NCBI GenBank assembly: GCA_016937135.1
Contig: JAFGWO010000178.1
Coordinates: 1-12,977 of the forward strand
Reading direction: 5' to 3'
Length of the DNA: 12,977 nucleotides
Source: Pseudomonadota bacterium
GTDB taxonomy: Bacteria > BMS3Abin14
Shown: positions 1-6,727 of the stretch, one piece after another
Layout of the letters: the number at the start of each line of letters is the position of its first letter
Position numbering within the stretch: the first letter of the stretch is position 1
Position numbers and translations under genes: made by a program
Notes under the pieces: generated by a model
The model's input: only the letters and a program-made list of their open reading frames with translations
Databases searched by the model: none
Told to the model about the DNA's origin: nothing

Positions 1-40
1 CGAGGAACAGAATGGATGTTGACAGCAGAATTTTTTTCAT
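1..40 (-). CDS. N-terminus of an exported protein (partial, cut by window start)
   Basis: Reading the minus strand from an ATG at 40, the first codons give MKKILLSTSILFL and then run off the window. Two lysines followed by a hydrophobic stretch are typical of the start of a Sec signal peptide, so the product is probably exported or a lipoprotein. An AGGGGG ribosome binding site sits about four bases upstream (42-50). The 238 bases between this start and the end of the CDF gene hold no other gene I can support. An AT-rich stretch at 118-140 might carry its promoter, but no clear -35/-10 pair is visible. Function cannot be called from 13 residues. Confidence 0.6.
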   Translation of the reverse strand, partial: MKKILLSTSILFL

Positions 41-278
41 CTTGCCCCCTTTCTGCTATGGTCCCCCTCTGCCGCAGGCGCCGCCCTCCCCCTGGAAGAG
101 GTTCGGGTGGCTTCCATTAATTTTAACATAGCAAAAATGCGTGCGGGAAAAAACCTCCGGAAAGAGCTTCAGGCGATTTCTCCGGATTTTATCCGCAGGA
201 CCTGGTAAATCCAGCCGGGACCCGGCGATACCCGGTTTTTCCCCTGGGACGGGGGCCCTTGTCAGAGAGCAACCTACC

Positions 279-1535
279 TTAAAGATCGGTTCCCTGGAGA
301 ACCTGGGGCAGGGCTTTTTCCAGGTTTTCTGCCGATACCGTGAGGATTTTTACCCCCGCGTTCGCGAGCACATAGCCAGGGCCCTTGCTCTTGATCTCTC
401 CAGGCAAAACCAGACGGTCAACCTTTTTTTCGACCAGCCACTCGGCCACCTGGATCCCCTTGCCTTTGGCCGTGTCCGTAAAGGGGTTCAGGACCGTCTC
501 ATCTTCTACGACCAGCCGGTCCCTCATCCGGACCCGCAAGAAAGCGAAAAAGGGGGAGTCCCCGAAGTGGCGGCTCAGCGTTCCTCCCCTGTCCGCGAGG
601 GGAACCGCGATCCTCACGTGCTCAAGGGCATGGGGTTCATAGTGGATGACGACCCGTTCCACCCGGGGGATGCTCTTCTGGATATTTTCCTCGATCCGGT
701 CGCTGATCTCGTGGGCCTTCTGGAGGTTTTCGGTCCTCATGGTAACCACGGCCTGAAGGAAGCGGAATCTGCCCGCATTGCGCCCGACCAGCGACTTCAC
801 CTCGGAAACCATGGGCTCGGATTCGATAATCCCCCGGACCTTTAAAAGTGTATCGGGGTCAAGGGAAGCGTCCAGCAGGACTCTCATCCCGTCCCGGAGA
901 AGTTCCCATCCGGTGAAGCCCACAAAAAGTAGCACCAGTATGGTCGCGATCTGGTCCACGTTGAGGCCTAAAAACCCGGCTTCAAATTTGAAGAAGCTCA
1001 TGGTGATGGAAATCAGCACCACCACTGTTGACAGGACGTCCGTCTGCCGGTGGCGGCCTTCGGCAATCAGAATTGGGGATCCGGTCCGCCTCCCCGCGGC
1101 AATTACATATTGGCCAAAGGCTAGGGTCACGATGGCTGCGAACAGGATGAGGAGGATCGCCGTCAGGGAGATGTCGGGGGGGGTGACTTCCGAGAAGAAG
1201 GTGTGGTGGGCGATCTCGAATCCGGCATAAAAGATGAAGAACGCGATGACCACCGAAAGGAGATTTTCGATCTTGTAAAGTCCCATGGGAAAGGCGCTTG
1301 TTTTTTGTTCGGAAAGCTTCAGCCCGAGGTAAAGGACCAGGGAGGAGATGGAATCGGTGGCAGAATCGATGGCGCTCGCGGTGATGACAAGGCTCCCGGT
1401 TGCGAAAGCCAGCACCGCCTTCATGAGGACAATGGCGAGATTCTGCAAAAAACCGTAAGCCGCGATCCTTTGTATCTGCCGGCTTTCTTTTTCCGGGGGG
1501 CTGATTTTATCTGAGCTGTCGACGTTCATTTTCAT
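279..1535 (-). CDS. Cation diffusion facilitator transporter with C-terminal NifX/dinitrogenase-cofactor domain
   Basis: This is a two-part protein of about 418 residues; numbering here counts from an optional TTG one codon upstream. Residues ~25-215 form the six-helix CDF membrane domain. Acidic and histidine residues fit the usual metal site: D58/D62 in helix 2 (AIDSATDS) and H163/D167 in helix 5 (EGRHRQTD), the arrangement of Zn/Fe-type CDF exporters such as YiiP. Residues ~220-300 are the cytoplasmic dimerisation domain. Residues ~306-415, beginning HVRIAVPLADRGG and containing SRHFGDSPFF, look like the dinitrogenase iron-molybdenum cofactor (NifX/NifB-C) domain, which binds metal clusters in nitrogenase assembly. 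Known family role: proton-driven metal efflux. Inference: the extra domain senses or buffers the metal. The start is uncertain (ATG at 1535 or 1529; no good ribosome site). The gene lies 148 bases downstream of amt, beyond a terminator, so it is probably a separate unit. Confidence 0.9.
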   Translation of the reverse strand: MKMNVDSSDKISPPEKESRQIQRIAAYGFLQNLAIVLMKAVLAFATGSLVITASAIDSATDSISSLVLYLGLKLSEQKTSAFPMGLYKIENLLSVVIAFFIFYAGFEIAHHTFFSEVTPPDISLTAILLILFAAIVTLAFGQYVIAAGRRTGSPILIAEGRHRQTDVLSTVVVLISITMSFFKFEAGFLGLNVDQIATILVLLFVGFTGWELLRDGMRVLLDASLDPDTLLKVRGIIESEPMVSEVKSLVGRNAGRFRFLQAVVTMRTENLQKAHEISDRIEENIQKSIPRVERVVIHYEPHALEHVRIAVPLADRGGTLSRHFGDSPFFAFLRVRMRDRLVVEDETVLNPFTDTAKGKGIQVAEWLVEKKVDRLVLPGEIKSKGPGYVLANAGVKILTVSAENLEKALPQVLQGTDL

Positions 1536-1596
1536 CAAGATCGAGTTTAACCTATTATGACTGCGAATAGGGATCCATTATTTCCCCGAAAGGGAA

Positions 1597-1627
1597 AAGG
1601 CCCGCCCGGATTTTCCAGGCGGGCCTT
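1597..1627 (-). terminator. Terminator hairpin after the glnK-amt unit
   Basis: A ten-base perfect stem, AAGGCCCGCC (1597-1606) with GGCGGGCCTT (1618-1627), has an 11-base loop. On the minus strand it is followed by TTTTCCCTTTC. On the plus strand it is followed by GTTTTGTTTTT, a better T-tract, so it may work both ways. The only known transcript that needs it is minus-strand glnK-amt, whose last stop is at 1684. It separates amt from the CDF gene. Confidence 0.75.
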
Positions 1628-1638
1628 GTTTTGTTTTT

Positions 1639-1686
1639 CTCTGAACCCTGAACTCTGGACTCTGAACTTTTACTCTGAACTGTTTA
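1639..1686. repeat. Imperfect CTCTGAA heptamer repeat overlapping the amt stop codon
   Basis: Seven consecutive units read CTCTGAA, CCCTGAA, CTCTGGA, CTCTGAA, CTTTTA (six bases), CTCTGAA and CTGTTTA. The last unit contains the amt stop codon (1684-1686). A closely related array, in the same orientation and also ending in CTGTTT, lies at 6142-6176 at the 3' end of another minus-strand gene. This is seen directly; the biological role is unknown. Confidence 0.8.
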
Positions 1687-2982
1687 ATAGTTGTAGCCCT
1701 TCTCGTCGTGCTGGGTGATATCGAGACCGGTGACCTCATCCTCCTCGCTGACCCTGAGGCCTACGGCCTTATCGATGATTTTCAGCAAGATGAAGGAACC
1801 GACGGCGCTGTAAGCGATGGTTGCCGCGGAGCCTATGAACTGGATCCATAACTGCCCCCCGATCCCGGGGATCTCGGCATAGCCTCCGAGAGCGGGGGCT
1901 GCGAAGATCCCCGTGAGCAGGGCCCCCACCAGGCCTCCTACCCCGTGGACGCCGAAGGCATCAAGGGAATCGTCGTAGCCAAGAGCCCTTTTTACCGTCG
2001 TCGCCGAGATGAAGCAGACGATCCCGGAGATGGCGCCGATGGCGATGGCACCCATGGGCCCGACAAAGCCGGATGCCGGGGTGATGGCAACGAGCCCGGC
2101 AACGGCCCCGGTGATGGCGCCCAGCACGCTGGGTTTGCCGTGCCTGATCCATTCAGCGAACATCCAGGCGAGGGTCGCCGCTCCGGTGGAGATCTGGGTT
2201 ACCGCCAGGGCCATTCCGGCGGTCCCGTTGGCGGCAAGGGCGCTTCCTGCATTGAATCCGAACCACCCGACCCAGAGCATGGAGGCGCCTACGACCGAAA
2301 GGGTCAGGCTGTGGGGCATCATCATGGTGTTGGGGTAGCCTTTCCTTTTCCCGAGGACCAGGGCCGCCACCAGGCCAGCGATGCCCGCGTTGATGTGGAC
2401 CACCGTCCCCCCGGCGAAATCAAGGGCCCCCATGTTCATGAGCCAGCCCCCTCCCCAGACCCAGTGGCATACCGGGCTGTAGATGAGAAGCATCCAGGAT
2501 CCCGTGAAGAGGAGCATGGCCGAAAACTTCATGCGCTCCGCGAAAGCGCCGATGATCAAGGCAGGGGTGATAATGGCGAAGGTCAGCTGGAACATGGAGA
2601 ACAGGATCTCGGGAATGGTCCCGGAAAGGGAATCCGGCCCTACGCCGGCAAGAAATGCCTTGCTGAAATTCCCCATGAAGGCGTTTCCCTCGCCGAAGGA
2701 TATGGTATACCCGGCAACGACCCAGAGGATCGTCATCAGCGCGGTTATGGCAAAACACTGCATCAAAACGGAAAGGACATTCTTGGTCCGCACCAGGCCG
2801 CCGTAAAACAGCGCCAGTCCGGGGATGGTCATAAAGAGGACAAGGGCCGTTGCCGTTATGATCCACGCCGTGTCGCCGCTGTCCAGGCCTTCGGCGTGAG
2901 ATACCGACGGAAGGGAGAGAAAAAAGAGGGCCAAAAATCCTGTCCGCGCTTCCTTGAAAAATGGCAGATGACTCGAAATCAT
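1684..2982 (-). CDS. amt: Ammonium transporter Amt
   Basis: A 432-residue member of the Amt/MEP/Rh family, a trimeric inner-membrane channel for ammonium. Residues 1-30 (ending SVSHA) are a likely signal peptide, followed by about eleven membrane helices. The conserved pore residues are present: D188 in LDFAGGTVVHIN, the twin histidines H196 (same motif) and H346 (FGVHGVGG), and the AFAERMKFSA segment at 146-155. The cytoplasmic tail GLDITQHDEKGY (419-430) is the conserved segment through which P-II proteins act on Amt. A GGGAGG ribosome site lies 9-15 bases upstream of the ATG. The gene follows glnK on the same strand with a 116-base gap, the classic glnK-amtB pair, so it should be co-transcribed from the sigma-54-type promoter at 3489-3505. 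Confidence 0.97.
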   Translation of the reverse strand: MISSHLPFFKEARTGFLALFFLSLPSVSHAEGLDSGDTAWIITATALVLFMTIPGLALFYGGLVRTKNVLSVLMQCFAITALMTILWVVAGYTISFGEGNAFMGNFSKAFLAGVGPDSLSGTIPEILFSMFQLTFAIITPALIIGAFAERMKFSAMLLFTGSWMLLIYSPVCHWVWGGGWLMNMGALDFAGGTVVHINAGIAGLVAALVLGKRKGYPNTMMMPHSLTLSVVGASMLWVGWFGFNAGSALAANGTAGMALAVTQISTGAATLAWMFAEWIRHGKPSVLGAITGAVAGLVAITPASGFVGPMGAIAIGAISGIVCFISATTVKRALGYDDSLDAFGVHGVGGLVGALLTGIFAAPALGGYAEIPGIGGQLWIQFIGSAATIAYSAVGSFILLKIIDKAVGLRVSEEDEVTGLDITQHDEKGYNY

Positions 2983-3098
2983 TTCAGGTTCCTCCCGAAA
3001 ATTTCAGATTTAGGGGTCCGGGTTTGCCTTCCTTTGTGCACTTTGCGTTCTTGCGTGAGGCATGATTGTAAATTGTCCTCTCGTCCTTCATTCGTCTC

Positions 3099-3437
3099 CT
3101 AAAGGGCTTCCGAACCCGACTCCCCGGTCCTGATCCGGATGGCCTCCTGCAGGTTCAGGAGGAAGATCTTGCCGTCCCCGATCTTTCCGGTCCCGGCCGC
3201 CGAAGCGACGGCGCGGACGGCCTCGTCGGCCAGATTGTCATCCACCGCCACCTCGACCTTGATCTTGGGGATGAAATCGATGGCGTACTCGGCCCCTCTG
3301 TAGAGTTCCGTGTGGCCCTTTTGCCTTCCGAATCCCTTGACCTCGGACACCGTCATCCCGGTGACGCCGATCCCCGACAGGGCTTCCCGGACATCGTCCA
3401 GTTTGCCCGGCTTGATAATGCTGATGATGTATTTCAT
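3099..3437 (-). CDS. glnK: P-II nitrogen regulatory protein (GlnK/GlnB)
   Basis: A 112-residue P-II signalling protein, exactly the family's usual length. These trimers bind ATP/ADP and 2-oxoglutarate and report nitrogen status. Landmarks are the SEVKGFGRQKGHTELYRGAEY segment (T-loop; Y51 is the uridylylation tyrosine), the TGKIGDGKIF B-loop (83-92), and RIRTGE (101-106), the C-loop. The open frame extends upstream to 3719, but the start is set at ATG 3437. There, AAGGAG lies seven bases upstream, similarity begins with MKYIISIIKPGKLDDVREAL, and a promoter lies inside the extension. Its position before amt says it is the GlnK-type partner that blocks the channel under nitrogen sufficiency. 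GlnB versus GlnK cannot be settled from sequence alone. Confidence 0.96.
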   Translation of the reverse strand: MKYIISIIKPGKLDDVREALSGIGVTGMTVSEVKGFGRQKGHTELYRGAEYAIDFIPKIKVEVAVDDNLADEAVRAVASAAGTGKIGDGKIFLLNLQEAIRIRTGESGSEAL

Positions 3438-3488
3438 CGTTTTTCTCCTTTCCCCTGGCTTGATGAACCGCATTTGCAGGACCTGATG

Positions 3489-3505
3489 AGCAAGGACTGT
3501 GCCGG
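3489..3505 (-). promoter_or_regulatory. Sigma-54-type promoter of glnK-amt
   Basis: Read on the minus strand this is CCGGCACAGTCCTTGCT. It matches the sigma-54 consensus YTGGCACGRNNNTTGCW at all fixed positions except two (T to C before GG, and G to A after CAC), with the invariant GG and GC exactly ten bases apart. The predicted start of transcription is near 3478, giving a leader of about 40 bases before the glnK ATG at 3437. It fits the known control of glnK-amtB by NtrC-type activators. Confidence 0.8.
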
Positions 3506-3621
3506 AAGATCCGTCAGAGTAGAAAAAGATGAAACTGCATGTTTTCATTATGGTTTTATTTAATGTGTTCCCGGAGTGTGTTTCCGCGGCATATGTTCGA
3601 AAATCAGGCGGCAAGTCTTCC

Positions 3622-3640
3622 CTGCCTAAAAATAAGGCAG
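3622..3640. promoter_or_regulatory. Palindrome in the glnK upstream region, possible activator site
   Basis: CTGCCT (3622-3627) and AGGCAG (3635-3640) form a perfect six-base dyad with a seven-base AT spacer, about 145-160 bases upstream of the predicted glnK start of transcription. That is a usual distance for a sigma-54 enhancer site, but the dyad does not resemble the NtrC consensus, so the role is only a guess. The rest of the 400-base gap between glnK (3437) and the TPR gene (3838) holds the glnK promoter. On the plus strand it holds an AT-rich stretch at about 3728-3770 with no clear promoter boxes. Confidence 0.25.
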
Positions 3641-3837
3641 AAAAAGACAGAGCAGGGAGGTAAAGTTTCCCGCGCGGAGGGAGGAACAGGGGAAGGGGAA
3701 AGAGCCGGGCTTTGAGCATGGACCGCCTCTTTTTTTCCTTTGCTTCTTTTAATTTTCTTCCGGCTTTTTGTGGAACCGGGGCACTGGATGAAGTAAACTG
3801 GGAAGGCTAATTTTCTCTGAATCGGAGGGGAAAGAGT

Positions 3838-5055
3838 ATGCCTCAGATCTTTTCAGCGGCCTGGTTGTACCTGTTTGTTTTTCTGATGGTGCTGGGCCTC
3901 ATCTATATCATTGCGAAGATCCGGGTGATCCATCGGGAACAGGACCCTGACACACCGGTGATAAAGGTGGCGCCCGTGGTCCCCCCCGAAAGAGAGCCGG
4001 CTCGGAAGGAAAAGGGGCCGGAGGTCCTGGAAAAAGCCGACCTCCTGATCAGGGAAGGGCGGTTCGATGAGGCGATCGATCTCATGTCGCCCGCAACGAA
4101 GGACCTTTCTCCTGTAGAGGACAGGGATGCCCTCGGAAAGCTGTATTTCCGGATCGGCGCCTGCCAGAGGCGTCTTGGATGGGACCGCAAGGACACTTCC
4201 TTCCTGCTCCGCTCCGGTGAGGCCCTGCGGGAGGCCGTCAACCTGTTCGCCCCCCATCGCCTTCGTTCCCTCCGCCTGGGGGCGCTCTCCGAGCTGGCGG
4301 GACTTTACGAGGATCTGGCGGATCGGCAGAACCGCGATCAGAATCTGGCCGACGCCCTGAAAACATGGGAGGCCGCTTCCCGCACGGCAAGGGTATCGGG
4401 ACAGCCCTCCCATGAGGCCGTTTTTCTCTCCCGGCAGGCCGACGTTTTCAGAAAGATGGCTCTGGTTTCCAACCCGGAGGAAAACCACCAGAAAGCCCTT
4501 GAAATCTACGAAAAAGCCCTTGCCGCGCCGGATGCCTTTCCGGATGCGGAATCCCTCCTGGAAAGGGCAGGGATCCTGAAAAAACTCGGGGATCTTAAGA
4601 TCGAACTTGCCGGGATTCGGAACAGCGAAGAGGATATTCCGGGAGCCATCAAGGCCTTCGAGGAAGCCCTGGGGATCCTTACACCCCAACAGCATCCTGG
4701 ACAAAGGGGGCACACCCTTCTTTCGGCAGGGCGGGGTCTGCTGGAAGTTTTCAAAGGCCAGGGCAAACCGGTCCACCTCGGCCAGAGCCTGAAGTACCTG
4801 GGAGAGGCAGCCACCCTTCTCAGGACCGAGAAAAATCCCTCGGGGAAAGGCCACGCCCTGGTCCTCCTCGGGGAGGGGATGGTCCTGCTGGCCCAACTGA
4901 AGGGGCGCCCGGATTATCTGGAAAAAGGCATAAAATTCTACGAGGCGGCTCTTGGGTTCCTCAAGGATCCGGAGTTCGCTGCTGAACGCGACCGCATTCG
5001 GGAAGAACTCAAACAAGCGGTGGAAAAAAGACATTCCTTTGCCGGGGAAACCTGA
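3838..5055 (+). CDS. Membrane-anchored TPR-like repeat protein, function unknown
   Basis: A 405-residue protein. An N-terminal hydrophobic helix (residues ~7-29) is followed by basic residues, a proline-rich linker (~38-58), and then an all-helical region to the end. That region is full of TPR-like pairs: EKADLLIREGRFDEAIDLM (65-83), LEIYEKALAAPDAF (221-234), GAIKAFEEALGIL (269-281), LGQSLKYLGEAATLL (314-328) and LEKGIKFYEAALGFL (361-375). TPR-like helices usually hold partner proteins, so a membrane-bound scaffold is likely; the basic flank suggests the repeats face the cytoplasm. The start is supported by GGAGGGG about nine bases upstream of ATG 3838. It is followed by gdpD-like 5136-5912 on the same strand with an 80-base gap and may share its transcript. 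I do not recognise a specific family. Confidence 0.85.
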   Translation: MPQIFSAAWLYLFVFLMVLGLIYIIAKIRVIHREQDPDTPVIKVAPVVPPEREPARKEKGPEVLEKADLLIREGRFDEAIDLMSPATKDLSPVEDRDALGKLYFRIGACQRRLGWDRKDTSFLLRSGEALREAVNLFAPHRLRSLRLGALSELAGLYEDLADRQNRDQNLADALKTWEAASRTARVSGQPSHEAVFLSRQADVFRKMALVSNPEENHQKALEIYEKALAAPDAFPDAESLLERAGILKKLGDLKIELAGIRNSEEDIPGAIKAFEEALGILTPQQHPGQRGHTLLSAGRGLLEVFKGQGKPVHLGQSLKYLGEAATLLRTEKNPSGKGHALVLLGEGMVLLAQLKGRPDYLEKGIKFYEAALGFLKDPEFAAERDRIREELKQAVEKRHSFAGET

Positions 5056-5135
5056 AAAAATTTGGGGATAGGGTTCTTGAAGATGCCTTTTGTCCTTTCT
5101 CCGCTGGATGCGCCATCCGGAGGGCCTCCCGGATT

Positions 5136-5912
5136 TTGAGAACATTAGAAGAGTTATCAGCGCCAGACAGCCGGCCCCTCATCCTCGCCCACCGGGGCGC
5201 CTCCTTTTACCATAAAGAAAACACCCTTGAGTCTTTCGAAGCCGCCATTGCCATGGGCTCGGACATGATCGAATTCGATGTGCGGCGTTCGCGGGATGGA
5301 ATCCTTCTGGTCCACCATGACCCGGATTTTGACGGGGTAAAAATCCTGGACCTGACCATGGAAGAGATCCTTGAAAGATCGGGATCCGCCGGGTACAAGG
5401 CGCCCGCGCTTTCCGAGGTTCTCCTGTTATGCAGGGGCAAGGTGGTTCTGGATGTGGAACTGAAAGAGGCGGGGTACGAGAACCAGGTGATAAAAGAGGT
5501 CCTGGATATCCTGGCCCCGGATCAATTCCTGCTCTCTTCCATGAAGGATAAAGTCATCAGGGAGGTAAAAAGAATCAGGCCGGAAATCCGGACCGGGCTG
5601 GGCCTATACAGCTGCCCGTTTCCGAGGGTCCTGGGGCAGCTTTTCCCGGCGGGCCGCATCCGAAGGACGGGAGCGGATGTCCTGGTGGTGAGCGAGGGGC
5701 TGCTGAAATGGGGATTTTTGCGATTTGCAGCCGGTCTGGGAAAACCGGTCTGGGTCTACACCCGGAATGACAGAAAAGGGATCTGGAAATTGATAACCGA
5801 TCCCCGCGTCGGTGGAATTTTCACGGACCGGCCTGACGTCGGAATGTTCCTGAGGGAACTTTACTGGAAAGGGAAAAACCCGGAAGAGGGTAGGATGAAG
5901 GATGAAGGATGA
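5136..5912 (+). CDS. Glycerophosphodiester phosphodiesterase family protein
   Basis: A 258-residue GDPD-family TIM barrel. The family hydrolyses glycerophosphodiesters to glycerol-3-phosphate and an alcohol, usually in phospholipid turnover. The catalytic and metal residues are visible: H19-R20 in LAHRGAS, E28-N29-T30, E46 and D48 in MIEFDVRRSRDG, H61 in VHHDP, E108 in LDVELKE, and W206 in PVWVYTRND. The end motif GIFTDRPD (228-235) is typical. No signal peptide is seen, so it is probably cytoplasmic. The start is TTG at 5136, the first usable codon in frame, with GGAGGG about 11 bases upstream; no ATG precedes the conserved region. The last residues (GRMKDEG) come from a GGATGAA repeat that runs through the stop codon, so the tail is not conserved sequence. 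Confidence 0.92.
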   Translation: MRTLEELSAPDSRPLILAHRGASFYHKENTLESFEAAIAMGSDMIEFDVRRSRDGILLVHHDPDFDGVKILDLTMEEILERSGSAGYKAPALSEVLLLCRGKVVLDVELKEAGYENQVIKEVLDILAPDQFLLSSMKDKVIREVKRIRPEIRTGLGLYSCPFPRVLGQLFPAGRIRRTGADVLVVSEGLLKWGFLRFAAGLGKPVWVYTRNDRKGIWKLITDPRVGGIFTDRPDVGMFLRELYWKGKNPEEGRMKDEG

Positions 5913-5913
5913 T
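5893..5913. repeat. GGATGAA heptamer run at the 3' end of the phosphodiesterase gene
   Basis: Three adjacent seven-base units, GGATGAA, GGATGAA and GGATGAT, encode the last residues and the TGA stop of the phosphodiesterase gene. The run then merges into the hairpin element that starts at 5910. A related AGGATGAAGAACGAAGGAAGG stretch follows just past that element (6066-6086). Confidence 0.75.
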
Positions 5914-6065
5914 GACTTCGCAAAAAGTCATCAACGCGCCCGGCGCGGGGCGCCCGGATCAAGGACTTAGGTTGTGAGTCCTTGATCCGTGAGGAAAGGG
6001 AAAACGACGCTTTTCCCTGACCGTTGCGCAAAAAGTCCCGGATCGGACTTTTTGCGACCCTATCA
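5910..6065 (-). repeat. Multi-hairpin repeat element, left copy
   Basis: About 156 bases made of consecutive hairpins. They are TGATGACTT/AAGTCATCA (5910-5918 with 5925-5933); GCGCCC/GGGCGC (5936-5953); a perfect 13-base stem (5955-5967 with 5977-5989); AGGGAAAA/TTTTCCCT (5997-6018); and CGCAAAAAGTCC/GGACTTTTTGCG (6027-6038 with 6045-6056). The right edge (6045-6065) is a 21-base sequence that recurs perfectly, inverted, at 6728-6748. The first hairpin contains the stop codon of the phosphodiesterase gene. No gene is visible inside. It may act as a terminator or as a non-autonomous mobile repeat; both are inference. Confidence 0.75.
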
Positions 6066-6126
6066 AGGATGAAGAACGAAGGAAGGCCCGGTGTGATCCA
6101 AAGTCCGGGGTCGTGGTTTTAAAGAC

Positions 6127-6696
6127 CTAAACGCTCTTACCCTCTGAACTCTTTACTCTGGACTCTGAACTGTTTCCATCCCTATCTTCCTGCTTTTCCC
6201 GATACCACTGCGAATCCCTTTTTTTAAAACCGGTGCTCTTTTCGATGAGCCGGTACTTGTTTTCCTCGAAGGGTTCCCCCGTCCTTCGGGAGTTCCAGTA
6301 GTCCAGAGGTTCGACCACCTGGAAGAAAAGGGTCAAGCCGGCGTTTTTCATGGCTTTCCGGTAGATCTTCTTTTTCAGGTATCCTGTCTCGAAGAGGTCA
6401 TGGATGCTGAAATAGTAGAACTTGACGGTCCGGCGCGTCATTTCAATGGCTTCGGAATAAGGCCGTTCCATATAGGCCTTGATGGAGACCCCGTAGGACC
6501 GGTTGGCTCCCCACCATTCGTTGATCTCACGGAGTTTTTTCAGGTGGATGGTCATCTCCTCGGACTTGTATTCGTCCATGAAGCTCTTGAGGAGGGTCAG
6601 CTCCGCCGTCCTCTTCGTCGCCCTGGCGGCTTCGAAGGCCCCTATGGCGGACAGACACGCCGCCGCGGCCGTTAACAGAAGAAGGAAAGTTTCCAT
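6127..6696 (-). CDS. Small membrane-anchored protein of unknown function
   Basis: A predicted 189-residue protein. Residues ~3-22 form one hydrophobic helix, followed by a cytoplasmic helical region with alternating acidic and basic residues (FMDEYKSEEMTIHLKKLREINEWW and following), several aromatics (VKFYYFSIHDLFETGYL, 91-107) and a polar tail. The layout resembles small DUF4760-like proteins, but this is a weak impression. The last ~12 residues are translated from the CTCTGAA heptamer array and are unlikely to be functional. The start ATG at 6696 has only a weak ribosome site. The gene stands alone on the minus strand between two inverted copies of a multi-hairpin element (5910-6065 and 6728-6885). 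The element's edge lies 32 bases upstream of the start, so the promoter may lie in or next to the repeat. Confidence 0.7.
   Translation of the reverse strand: METFLLLLTAAAACLSAIGAFEAARATKRTAELTLLKSFMDEYKSEEMTIHLKKLREINEWWGANRSYGVSIKAYMERPYSEAIEMTRRTVKFYYFSIHDLFETGYLKKKIYRKAMKNAGLTLFFQVVEPLDYWNSRRTGEPFEENKYRLIEKSTGFKKRDSQWYREKQEDRDGNSSESRVKSSEGKSV
6142..6176. repeat. Imperfect CTCTGAA heptamer repeat inside the 3' end of the 189-residue gene
   Basis: Five consecutive units read CTCTGAA, CTCTTTA, CTCTGGA, CTCTGAA and CTGTTTC. It is the same kind of array, in the same orientation, as at 1639-1686. Here it is translated as the serine-rich C-terminal tail of the minus-strand gene at 6127-6696. 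Confidence 0.8.
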
Positions 6697-6727
6697 GAAT
6701 CCAAGTTTAACGGTTTAAGTCGAATTT

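Noticed and set aside
141-845. 234-residue plus-strand open frame
   Set aside because: It lies antisense to the CDF-NifX gene for most of its length and shows no protein family pattern or ribosome site.
1945-3102. 385-residue plus-strand open frame
   Set aside because: It is the antisense shadow of amt, rich in glycine, proline and histidine as expected from GC-rich reverse frames.
3438-3719. N-terminal extension of the P-II gene to a 206-residue frame
   Set aside because: The extension contains the sigma-54-type promoter, has no P-II similarity, and the internal ATG at 3437 has a strong ribosome site and gives the exact family length.
3853-5145. 430-residue minus-strand open frame
   Set aside because: It lies opposite the TPR gene, which has a ribosome site and clear helical repeats; the minus frame has neither.
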